A DNA stretch of 61,677 nt. Origin: a virus. The DNA lies in IMG/VR virus record IMGVR_UViG_3300038327_000229, positions 1-61,677 of that record, one strand, 5' to 3'. The notes under the pieces are model-generated. The model saw only the letters and a program-made list of their open reading frames with translations. It was not told the origin of the DNA and ran no database searches. Shown here one piece after another: positions 1 to 8,202 of the stretch. A program made the translations under genes and the position numbers. How positions within the stretch are numbered: the first letter of the stretch is position 1; every line of letters starts with the position of its first letter.

Positions 1-3000
1 ATAGAACGGGCGAATAAACTGAAAGCCGAGCAAGATCTCCTGACTCCAGAGGAGAAGGCAGCACAGAGGGCAAGCGAACGCGATCTTGTGGCCGAACATC
101 GCGAAAGGGTTAAGCGTGGCGAGGCTCTTCCGGAAATAGAGCAGCTGCGGCAACATAAGAAAAGACGACGAGAAGCGCAACAAGCCGCAGCCCAACAAGC
201 CGCAGCCCAACAAGCCGCAGGAGAGCAAGTCGCAGTGCAAAAAGCTGCAGCCGAGAAAGAGCTAGCCAAGAAAGCCGCAGCAAGCGCAAAGCGAACAGCA
301 ACAACAGCTACGGCAGCTACAGCGCGACAGGCTGGCTCAGTGGGAGCCTCATCAAGTTCCCCAGCCAGTGTGCAACAGGCTAGCTCAACAAGAACTTCAT
401 CTTCCCCAGCCTCACCGAGCTCACCAAGAGTAGTAGACAATCGAACTCCAGTAGCTGAACTTCCTATAGTAGATAGACAAAAAGCCTTACGGCAAAGACT
501 CAACAGTCTCGGTCGTGGATCCTCATCAAATCCGCTTAGATTTCTCTTTGATACTGAAGCAACAGATGTAGGATTCGCGCATAGAGAGAGGATCATAAAC
601 AAGGGCAAACTTGTAAAATATACTGGAAGAGATGGAGATCTGGGTACTAGGAGTGGGAATAAACCTATCATTCATGGGCAAACACAGTCTCAGAGAGCAG
701 TAGGAACTCAGATGCTACAGTTCTACGGAGGAACTGCTGATGAGATAGCAAACCAGACAGACACTATTTTTCAGAGACATATGGAGTTAGACATCCCTGA
801 CGCGATAAAAAGGGATCTAGGCAAGAGTCTTAGTTTTGATCTTCACGGCCGTGACGGCGAGGTTAAAAATACCTTTAACGCAGAACAAATACATCGAATC
901 ATGACTGACTCCAGTGACAGTCTTAGTGCTGACGATCTAGCAGCCAGAAAGGCGATGGGAGACCCAGGGGGACCTCAAGGAAAATTTCATATAACAGACC
1001 CAAAAGTATTAAAGAATATTACAGCAAGCAGATTGACAAATCCCACGGCCGGAATGGCCGGCGTTGGAGTTAATCTTGTAAACCATACTCTCAATCAAGT
1101 CGTAGGTAGAAGCGTATTTGAATCGAAGTATGGTCGTCCGGATACAGCTAGCTCTCAAAAGTTTGTCCAAGACTTTTTGAATAGAATGGTAAAGCTCCAG
1201 AAAGATGCTCCGGAAGGCGTCAGGCCACAAATAGAAGCATGGAATATTAACTATGACTTGATAAAAGCAGCAGAGCAAGTCGACATGTATGGGAAAGATT
1301 TAAAAATTGGGTTCCAGAATAAAATGCAATCTGCTAAAGATGTATTTAAGGCCCTATTCATTGGAACCGATGCACATAGCGCCGACTATCTAATAAAAGC
1401 AGTTGACGCAGCGGACAAAATAAAGGAAATAAGTTTTTGGAGATTAATAAACGATAATCAATATAATGTCCATAGTATAAATCACGAAGAGGTTGCAGCT
1501 GCGTTAGAAAACGGCCAAACAAAAGCACAGATACAGGACGCCGGAATAGAAGAGTTAAGGACTTCTAAAACTGGAGTTAAGACTAAATATATAAATCGCA
1601 ATACTGCGCTAAGAAAATTAGCTGATGATGTTGGAGGACAGAAGAACAGAGCGGCGCTAGCGGATGAATTTTATAATCGAATTTACGAAGGCGAAACTTA
1701 TAGTCGTAATGAGATTGAATCACACAAGAAAGGGAGAATAGGGCAGATAGTCGACGATGCAGTATCTATGACCCTAAAAATTAGGGAATCCTCTATCTCT
1801 CGAGACGGCAATATGATCGAAGCGTTGAGAAGGGGATCGAATTTATTGGCTAGTCAAGATGGTGGTGTGGATATCGCCAATAGAATATGGAGACCTACAG
1901 CAAAAACTTCCGGAATAATGGGTTTCGGGGTGGGTAAAGACGCCGAGTTCGCAGAAGGAACCGTCAAACAAATGATGTACGTGCTTGATAATTCTACGGG
2001 ATTTGATGGCGTTGGTGGATTCTCTCAAGGTGGATCGGGTAGAACAGTGGCGACCGGAAAGGGTGGAGCTATAGGGTCTCTGATATACGCTAAAGAGACA
2101 TACATGGAGACACATTCCGATAGCCAGCTATCTAATCATATGCGTGGATTATTCGAGAAGATAGATAAGGCAAGCAGGATAGGAGGGGCTGCCCACGATG
2201 CGAGTATAGATACTCGTCAAATGCACGCTATGATCAGCAGTGGAGGTATACTCGACGATATGGGGACACACGGGGCAACTACTGATATGATCGAGTTTAA
2301 CGGGATACTTACCGATGCTCGAGCTGCAGCAAGCTTTGAGGCAGGTGTAGATAGGTGGATGGTCAATGCCGACTTTGCTCCGCAAGGAAGCGGCGCTTCA
2401 GGAACAAGTAGCAATATACTCCAGGAAATTATTCCGGAGCCGCAAACAGCTGCTAATGCTGGCGACTTCTCAGGCAGAGGGCCACTGAATAGCGTAGAGC
2501 CTTTGGCGGGCAGACCTCGTGGATTAAAGGGAAGAGGAGGTGTTCTTGCCGGCGGCATATTGACGCTTGCAGGCTTAGCTCTTGTCGGCAATAGGAATGG
2601 TGGAATAAAACAGCCTGGGTCACAGTATAACTCGATTGAAGGAATGTCTCCTTCAGGAGATCCGCTTATCCATTCCTTTGGTTCAGGTAATGATAGCTTT
2701 GCTTCTCAGGCTATAACTAATTTAAAATACGGGACCGGATATGGTAGCAACACTCTTAGATCGTCCATGCTGGGTTATCGTGGAGACCGACTCAGGGACA
2801 TTCTGTTAGGTAGATCTTCTTTTGACGATTATACAAATTCTTCTGAGAAGGGCACCCTTGTACATAGTATCATAGAGGCAGAGTATTTAAAAAGAGACAT
2901 AGCCCAGTCTAGCGAGCATGTTGTACATAGCCCCGAGCTAGACGTAATGGGTCACATCGACTTGGTCTTGAACTCAGGAGTCCCTCTAGAGATAAAGTCT

Positions 3001-3588
3001 GTTGAAGATTTTGAAGCATTGGAAAACCTTAAGTCCCCCAAAGATGCGCACGTCTCACAGGCTAATTTCTATGCATATGCCCTGAAGCAGCCATACGCAT
3101 TAATTGGGTATGCTGCGAGAAATGATCCTAAAGGTAAAATAAAATATTTTAAAGTAAATACTGATATAAAGCGTGTGAGAGATGATGTTGAAGCCGTAAG
3201 AAGAATGATGGCAGACTTACGACGTCAAGGTTATAACACACAAAACTATTCTGCATATCAAGCAATGAAGGACGCGCGCTCTAGATTCACCCAAAATAAA
3301 TATCAGCAGAATGCTGCAGGCGCAGGTGCAGGGTTACCATCGGGGATGATCCCAGCGCCAGAAGACTATGGAGGGCATTCCGCTATAAAAGGACTAGGCG
3401 ATTATGGTAAATGGATGAAGAAGCTAGGATGGAGGCAAGAGAACAAGACACATCTCACTAATACACAGCAGTTTAAAAGCAAATCTAGGATAAGAGATCA
3501 GGGAAAACACGCAGCGTTGCATAGCAATGATGCGTTAAAATATAACGCACGTATCAGTCACCCTAATGGGTCTAGGCAAATAGCATAG
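1..3588 (+). CDS. Partial giant virion-region protein: coiled coil, DnaQ-like exonuclease signature, PD-(D/E)XK nuclease
   Basis: The frame is open from base 1. The first possible start, GTG at 88, has no ribosome binding site, so the gene probably begins upstream; at least 1195 aa are present. Numbering from the first codon, residues 1-110 are charged and Ala/Gln-rich, likely coiled coil. Around 184-186 lies D-T-E, and around 415-419 lies N-x-x-Y-D; these match motifs I and II of DEDD (DnaQ-type) exonucleases, but a convincing motif III is not seen. A Gly/Ala/Leu-rich hydrophobic helix lies near 847-864. The C-terminal domain is a clear Cas4/RecB-type PD-(D/E)XK nuclease: H955, D987 in GHIDLV, E997-x-K999 in LEIKS, and Q1020-x3-Y1024. 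It heads a run of hydrophobic protein genes just before the terminase. I infer a virion-associated DNA-degrading or DNA-processing protein. The nuclease call is firm, the exonuclease call moderate, the virion location inferred. Confidence 0.8.
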   Translation: MERANKLKAEQDLLTPEEKAAQRASERDLVAEHRERVKRGEALPEIEQLRQHKKRRREAQQAAAQQAAAQQAAGEQVAVQKAAAEKELAKKAAASAKRTATTATAATARQAGSVGASSSSPASVQQASSTRTSSSPASPSSPRVVDNRTPVAELPIVDRQKALRQRLNSLGRGSSSNPLRFLFDTEATDVGFAHRERIINKGKLVKYTGRDGDLGTRSGNKPIIHGQTQSQRAVGTQMLQFYGGTADEIANQTDTIFQRHMELDIPDAIKRDLGKSLSFDLHGRDGEVKNTFNAEQIHRIMTDSSDSLSADDLAARKAMGDPGGPQGKFHITDPKVLKNITASRLTNPTAGMAGVGVNLVNHTLNQVVGRSVFESKYGRPDTASSQKFVQDFLNRMVKLQKDAPEGVRPQIEAWNINYDLIKAAEQVDMYGKDLKIGFQNKMQSAKDVFKALFIGTDAHSADYLIKAVDAADKIKEISFWRLINDNQYNVHSINHEEVAAALENGQTKAQIQDAGIEELRTSKTGVKTKYINRNTALRKLADDVGGQKNRAALADEFYNRIYEGETYSRNEIESHKKGRIGQIVDDAVSMTLKIRESSISRDGNMIEALRRGSNLLASQDGGVDIANRIWRPTAKTSGIMGFGVGKDAEFAEGTVKQMMYVLDNSTGFDGVGGFSQGGSGRTVATGKGGAIGSLIYAKETYMETHSDSQLSNHMRGLFEKIDKASRIGGAAHDASIDTRQMHAMISSGGILDDMGTHGATTDMIEFNGILTDARAAASFEAGVDRWMVNADFAPQGSGASGTSSNILQEIIPEPQTAANAGDFSGRGPLNSVEPLAGRPRGLKGRGGVLAGGILTLAGLALVGNRNGGIKQPGSQYNSIEGMSPSGDPLIHSFGSGNDSFASQAITNLKYGTGYGSNTLRSSMLGYRGDRLRDILLGRSSFDDYTNSSEKGTLVHSIIEAEYLKRDIAQSSEHVVHSPELDVMGHIDLVLNSGVPLEIKSVEDFEALENLKSPKDAHVSQANFYAYALKQPYALIGYAARNDPKGKIKYFKVNTDIKRVRDDVEAVRRMMADLRRQGYNTQNYSAYQAMKDARSRFTQNKYQQNAAGAGAGLPSGMIPAPEDYGGHSAIKGLGDYGKWMKKLGWRQENKTHLTNTQQFKSKSRIRDQGKHAALHSNDALKYNARISHPNGSRQIA
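179..223 (+). repeat. Three tandem 15-bp repeats inside the first gene
   Basis: A 15-base unit encoding Gln-Gln-Ala-Ala-Ala occurs three times in a row, the last copy with a changed final codon. It forms part of the Ala/Gln-rich coiled-coil-like N-terminal region and looks like slippage expansion. Confidence 0.8.
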
Positions 3589-3597
3589 GAGGATAAA

Positions 3598-4152
3598 ATG
3601 GGACTACCAGGGTTGATCCAAAAATATGGCGGCCAAAAAATGGGGAGCTTCTTAACGAATATAGCCGATGACATTAACCCGATTCGATTACATGCGGGAA
3701 ACATGGCTCAAAAGGATCCAGATTTATATGGTCAGGCGAGAGGTGTAAAAGATCTAGTCAAACAAGGAATGAATCCTGACTCACCCAATGCGATGACCTT
3801 GTCTCAATACTTCAAAGGGAAGAAGATAGGTGCTAGGCTTTCAGAAGATCCAAAAACTCCGACAAGTTTTAGCGGATTCGTCGATGAAGAAGCTGATGCG
3901 ATCAGAGCATCAACAAGAACAGTCGCAGCTGGAACAATCGCTGCATTCGGATTAGCACCTATGGTTCTAGGTGAAGATAATTTTGTTAGTAGAACTATAG
4001 GAGCAGGGGCTACTGCTGGTATGCATATGGGTATAACAGCAGCAGCACTAAGATCTGGTAAAGGCAGTACTGCAGCAATGTTTGGTGTAGGCTACGGTGG
4101 ATTAGCTGCAGTAAACGCGATAAGGTCCGGCGATAATTTCGGCCCATTCTAG
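3598..4152 (+). CDS. Gly/Ala-rich hydrophobic protein, 184 aa
   Basis: I do not recognise a family. The start has a strong ribosome binding site (GGAG, 8 bases upstream) directly behind the TAG of the dual-nuclease gene. Residues 1-100 are polar. Residues 100-184 hold two or three Gly/Ala-rich hydrophobic stretches (starting near VAAGTIAAFGLAPMVLG) typical of membrane-inserting helices. The next gene and the C-terminal parts of the giant proteins downstream have similar segments. Placement suggests a minor virion protein that may be ejected and insert into the host membrane; this is inference. It could equally be an internal capsid protein. Confidence 0.6.
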   Translation: MGLPGLIQKYGGQKMGSFLTNIADDINPIRLHAGNMAQKDPDLYGQARGVKDLVKQGMNPDSPNAMTLSQYFKGKKIGARLSEDPKTPTSFSGFVDEEADAIRASTRTVAAGTIAAFGLAPMVLGEDNFVSRTIGAGATAGMHMGITAAALRSGKGSTAAMFGVGYGGLAAVNAIRSGDNFGPF

Positions 4153-4165
4153 ATAGGAAAATATT

Positions 4166-5401
4166 ATGTCTCTTGGGGGATTATTTTTGGGGGGTATGTT
4201 TTCTTCAGTTGCTAGGGTGACGAGAAACGCAGCGGCTGGCGCGAGGCAATACAGTAGGGCAAGACATGCAGCAGGTAGGGTCCGTACTAACCTGAATGCT
4301 GAAAACGCAGCTTTAGGACCACTGTCATCGAGAAGAGGTAGGCGTGGAGTTCGAGGAGCGCTAGATAGCGTACGGAACTCTCAGGCTCGCGGCCATAGAT
4401 CGCTAAATACTGCACATGATGATATAACAGCAGGGGTAGGTGGATTCGATAAAGGTACAAAGGCTGGAATGACCATGGGTCATCAGTTGACTAAGCTTGC
4501 TGCCATAGGTATTGGCGCGACTGCTGCTAATAAAAGTATATCATCATGGCAGGATGCATTTGGTGATAAGCAATCTGGCTTCACTAATTTTATGGCAGGC
4601 TTAACTAAATTTGGTATAACTGCTGCTGCGGGTGTTACAGGAGTAACTGCTATTGGCAGAACTGCGATATTGGCAAGCGGAAGATTCAGTAGTAAGACTG
4701 GTGGAGCCGCTGCAGTAAGCCGAATTAGAGATAGTATAAAAGGTGCAGCCTCGTCAGCGGACGATATGGCTCTGCTTGGCTCTGCATCTGGTTCTATAGG
4801 AAGATTAAGAAGGGTTAGGGCTGGAACGCGTAGAACATCTGCAGGTCGTCTAGCTCATCGTATGGGGGGACCCAATGCCTATCAGGGACTGCCAAGGCCA
4901 ACAGTAGGAGGAATGGGTGATTTGAGGAGTAGAGTTCAATCTCATAATAGACTCCTAAGCTCAGCCCAGCCTCTAGGCCGCCAAGCCAGAGAGGCAGTTA
5001 GGCGCGAGACGAGGATAGGCAATAAAGCTGCAAGGGCTGAAACTAGATTAGCGAAGAATGAAGAAAAGATAAGGATGTCGCACTCAATGAAGACTGCCAA
5101 GAATTTTGGCGCCTTTAAAAGTATACTATGGCCAGTGGGGAAATTTCCATTCGTGGCAGCGGGTGCTATGGTCGGACGTGGGTCTGTCTGGGGAAAAATA
5201 GATCCTACGATGACATATATGGGTGGAGCTATGGCTGCAGGAACATTAAGTGGTTTAGGCGTTGGAACGGCCGTAGGTATAGGATCTATCAAAAGAGGAA
5301 ATCTAAGAAGGACGCAAGAGGCGAGACCTCGGCCTCAAGAGAGAAGCTTCAGCAATATAAATTACAATGCAACACTCCATGCGCATAGAATGAATATGTA
5401 A
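4166..5401 (+). CDS. Basic, Gly/Ala-rich hydrophobic protein, 411 aa
   Basis: No family recognised. The N-terminus is short and hydrophobic, then Arg-rich (residues 15-90). Hydrophobic Gly/Ala segments follow near 108-122 and 148-175. After a basic middle part (210-300), a last pair of hydrophobic segments lies at 325-375. A ribosome binding site (AGGAAA) precedes the ATG. The alternation of Arg-rich stretches and small-residue helices matches the 184-aa neighbour and suggests related function, perhaps DNA-contacting virion proteins that enter the membrane during infection. Function is inferred from context only. Confidence 0.6.
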   Translation: MSLGGLFLGGMFSSVARVTRNAAAGARQYSRARHAAGRVRTNLNAENAALGPLSSRRGRRGVRGALDSVRNSQARGHRSLNTAHDDITAGVGGFDKGTKAGMTMGHQLTKLAAIGIGATAANKSISSWQDAFGDKQSGFTNFMAGLTKFGITAAAGVTGVTAIGRTAILASGRFSSKTGGAAAVSRIRDSIKGAASSADDMALLGSASGSIGRLRRVRAGTRRTSAGRLAHRMGGPNAYQGLPRPTVGGMGDLRSRVQSHNRLLSSAQPLGRQAREAVRRETRIGNKAARAETRLAKNEEKIRMSHSMKTAKNFGAFKSILWPVGKFPFVAAGAMVGRGSVWGKIDPTMTYMGGAMAAGTLSGLGVGTAVGIGSIKRGNLRRTQEARPRPQERSFSNINYNATLHAHRMNM

Positions 5402-5402
5402 T

Positions 5403-6170
5403 ATGCAATATAACCGACCAATAGATTCTCATGGATTCCAATTCATATCAACTGCATCTGACCATGAAAATATTGGTATAGGCAATTTAGTTGCCGACGT
5501 AACTCTGGCAATAACCATGGAGAGTCTTGGCGCCGGGCTCATAGGTAGACAAGGTATGGGCTCAGGGGGTAGGCCTCTGATGGGCATGATTCCTGGGATC
5601 TCGCCAGCAGGCTTTGAGAAGGGCGCCGGAAGATCTCTTCTAGAGTCAATAAATATAAGGGCAGGGACATGGAGGGGTACTCCTGGGTGGGGCCAGGGTG
5701 GTGGAGTACAAGGAGTTGTTACTGGATTTTCCCCGACCCATACTAATGTACAGCGTGTTTCATTAATACCAGGAGTCAGCGTCACTGGAAAGGGTGGTGA
5801 AAAGGCCTTACTTAACGCGTATAACGCAACTGCTGGTAGTCATAGGGGCCTTTGGGATACAATTGCCAGACCTAGAGATATAGCCAAAATGGGCTTTGGC
5901 TTGGGTCTTAAATCCTTATCCTCTGCATGGTTAATAAATGATCTCTTTGGTATGGGTTTTTCTGCTGCAAGTGGAGCGATACAAGGAATGTCTACATACT
6001 CTTATGACAGAAGGAACCAGGAGACGCCCGCGGAACATGACCTTGGTGACGGCTTCGCTCAGACAAGAGCGAGCTTCACACAAAGGCAAACTGCCATGGC
6101 CGCTATCCATAACTCACAAATGAACACCAGAGCAGCAATGGGTAACGAAGCGACGTTCATGCATGCCTGA
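5403..6170 (+). CDS. Gly-rich protein of unknown function, 255 aa
   Basis: No family recognised. The start lies one base after the stop of the previous gene (TAATATG) with only a weak ribosome binding site, so translation is probably coupled. The sequence is very rich in Gly and Met (residues 30-120), with a hydrophobic segment near 185-200. The C-terminus overlaps the start of the terminase gene by 8 bases. It belongs with the two preceding genes by position and composition. A virion or head-associated role is a guess. Confidence 0.55.
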   Translation: MQYNRPIDSHGFQFISTASDHENIGIGNLVADVTLAITMESLGAGLIGRQGMGSGGRPLMGMIPGISPAGFEKGAGRSLLESINIRAGTWRGTPGWGQGGGVQGVVTGFSPTHTNVQRVSLIPGVSVTGKGGEKALLNAYNATAGSHRGLWDTIARPRDIAKMGFGLGLKSLSSAWLINDLFGMGFSAASGAIQGMSTYSYDRRNQETPAEHDLGDGFAQTRASFTQRQTAMAAIHNSQMNTRAAMGNEATFMHA

Positions 6171-8202
6171 TAAAAAGAAGAATGAGATTAGGATTGAGGG
6201 CGAAAAGCCCATTAAAATAGGCATTGATTTTGGTGAAAAATATAGGCCAATGGATGACTATAAGGGATCCGACTATAAGCCTATGCTTGGTCGAGATTGT
6301 CATTTCTGCAGAAAGTGTATAGACTACTATCAAGATATGCATAGCAAGGGCTTTACTTCCGAACCATTTATACCTGCCTGTGACGGCGATTACCGACAGC
6401 TAGCTAAGAAGATGAAAAATCAAGGCTTATCTGACGAAGAGTTCGAGAACTATAAAATGCTACAAGATCCAGTTGCTTGGGCTAAGTTTGAATTTGACTG
6501 GGAGGCTAGATGGTATCAGAAAGAGGTCATGCGATGTTCATCTCAGTTTAAAGCCATTCGCGCAGGACGTCGTGTCGGCAAAACTGAAGCGATGAGTGTT
6601 CTTGCTCTTTGGAAATTGTTTACTAACGGCGGCCTTACTGATAGGCAGTTTGAAATACTTGTGCTTGCGCCATATCAGCCCCAAGTTGCAAAGATATTTG
6701 ATACTATGCGTGATTTTATAGGCAGATCCTCTACACTAAATATGCCAGGCATGATTAAGAGGAATGTCCTCAACCCACAAATGATTGAATTCAGCTCAGG
6801 TGGAGTTATTCGAGGCTGGTCTTCTGGTGCACATTCGGGCGCAAAATCCGATAAGGTTCGTGGTCAGGACGCAGATTTTATTATCATGGACGAAGTTGAT
6901 TATATCAATGACAGCGACATCGAAGTGATCATGGCGATAATGGCTTCTCACCCGACTTGCGAACTCATCGTCTCATCTACGCCTACTGGAATACGTAAAA
7001 AACTATATAACTGGTGTTGTGACAAGAGTCAAGGCTTTAAGGAGTTCTGGTTTATATCTGCGGAATCTCCTAGTTGGACTCCAAAAGTAGATCATATGTT
7101 TAAGCAGAACTACTCAAAGACTGGATACGAACGAGAGTTTCTTGCTGAGTTTGGTGACGAAGCTGAGGGTGTGTTTAGAAGCGAGGACGTTAACGCGTGC
7201 CTGGCTGACTACACTTATGAAGATTGCATCCCGCACGCAGAGTCTAAGTATGTTATAGGAGTAGACTGGGGTAAGACTACAGGTACGCACATAGTTGTTA
7301 CTGAGGCCATGAACGTAGATGGTCGACTCATGTATAAAACAGTAGACAAACATATAATACGAACTCAGGAATTTCAACAGATAGAAGCTATTAAGAAAAT
7401 AATGGAGCTTGACAAAGTATGGGGTAATCAAACTGCATACATCTATGTAGATGCTGGCTATGGACACGTCCAAGTTGAGATGATGTGGAAATATGACATG
7501 GATTATCCTAACGAACACACCAACTATAAAGAGCGTGTCAAGCCCATGACTATGAACTCTAATATAGAGATAACCGATCCAGTCAGCGGTATGCCTATCA
7601 AGAAACCAGTAAAACAGTTTATGGTAGATGCGTCATGTCGAACAATGGAGATGAAGCAGGTATTAATGCCTGTAGATGAAGATACGACCACAAGGATCGT
7701 ACCTAGCGAGATACCCTTCGCCAACATAGGTATTGTCCAACAGATAAGAGCATTCAAGATAGTTAAGTATAGTCCAAGCGGCGTACCTACGTATTCTCAA
7801 GACTATGAGCACACTGTTACCGCATGGATGCTATGTATTATGGGTCATATTTTAGAGTTTAGTGATATAAAAAAGATAGAACACGTTATGGATATTGCTT
7901 ATTCTATTGGTGTAGGTAGTGACCATGATAACGACTCACCATTTCCTGAGTTGAGTAATATCACTGAGCGTCAAATAGATTTAGAAGAGGCGAAGAAATT
8001 TAGTAAGAAAATGCAAAAAGATCTAAAGCCAGAGAAAAGGACAGATGAAGATAAAGAAACATTAGTAGGAGGAAACGACATAGGAGTGTATGTCGCTAGG
8101 AGACAGGCCACTAACAGATCTAGAGGAGATTCAGTTCAAGGTAGAACAAGATATCACGGTAACACTCCTAGGGGCAACCGGTTTGGTCGAGGTAACATCT
8201 GA
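6163..8202 (+). CDS. terL: Terminase large subunit (DNA packaging ATPase and nuclease)
   Basis: The packaging motor that pumps DNA into the prohead and cuts it. The ATPase domain shows Walker A GRRVGKT at residues 135-141, Walker B FIIMDE at 239-244 (D243, E244), and the coupling motif SSTPTG at 271-276. The RNase H-fold nuclease shows D368 in GVDWG, D430 in YVDAGYGH and a third acidic site near D547. At 679 aa it is somewhat longer than usual. An extra N-terminal cysteine cluster (C46, C49, C52, C73) could bind zinc, and the tail after residue 615 is basic and polar. The ATG overlaps the upstream gene. The stop forms TGATG with the next start, so the genes are coupled. No small subunit is recognised beside it. 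Confidence 0.97.
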   Translation: MPDKKKNEIRIEGEKPIKIGIDFGEKYRPMDDYKGSDYKPMLGRDCHFCRKCIDYYQDMHSKGFTSEPFIPACDGDYRQLAKKMKNQGLSDEEFENYKMLQDPVAWAKFEFDWEARWYQKEVMRCSSQFKAIRAGRRVGKTEAMSVLALWKLFTNGGLTDRQFEILVLAPYQPQVAKIFDTMRDFIGRSSTLNMPGMIKRNVLNPQMIEFSSGGVIRGWSSGAHSGAKSDKVRGQDADFIIMDEVDYINDSDIEVIMAIMASHPTCELIVSSTPTGIRKKLYNWCCDKSQGFKEFWFISAESPSWTPKVDHMFKQNYSKTGYEREFLAEFGDEAEGVFRSEDVNACLADYTYEDCIPHAESKYVIGVDWGKTTGTHIVVTEAMNVDGRLMYKTVDKHIIRTQEFQQIEAIKKIMELDKVWGNQTAYIYVDAGYGHVQVEMMWKYDMDYPNEHTNYKERVKPMTMNSNIEITDPVSGMPIKKPVKQFMVDASCRTMEMKQVLMPVDEDTTTRIVPSEIPFANIGIVQQIRAFKIVKYSPSGVPTYSQDYEHTVTAWMLCIMGHILEFSDIKKIEHVMDIAYSIGVGSDHDNDSPFPELSNITERQIDLEEAKKFSKKMQKDLKPEKRTDEDKETLVGGNDIGVYVARRQATNRSRGDSVQGRTRYHGNTPRGNRFGRGNI

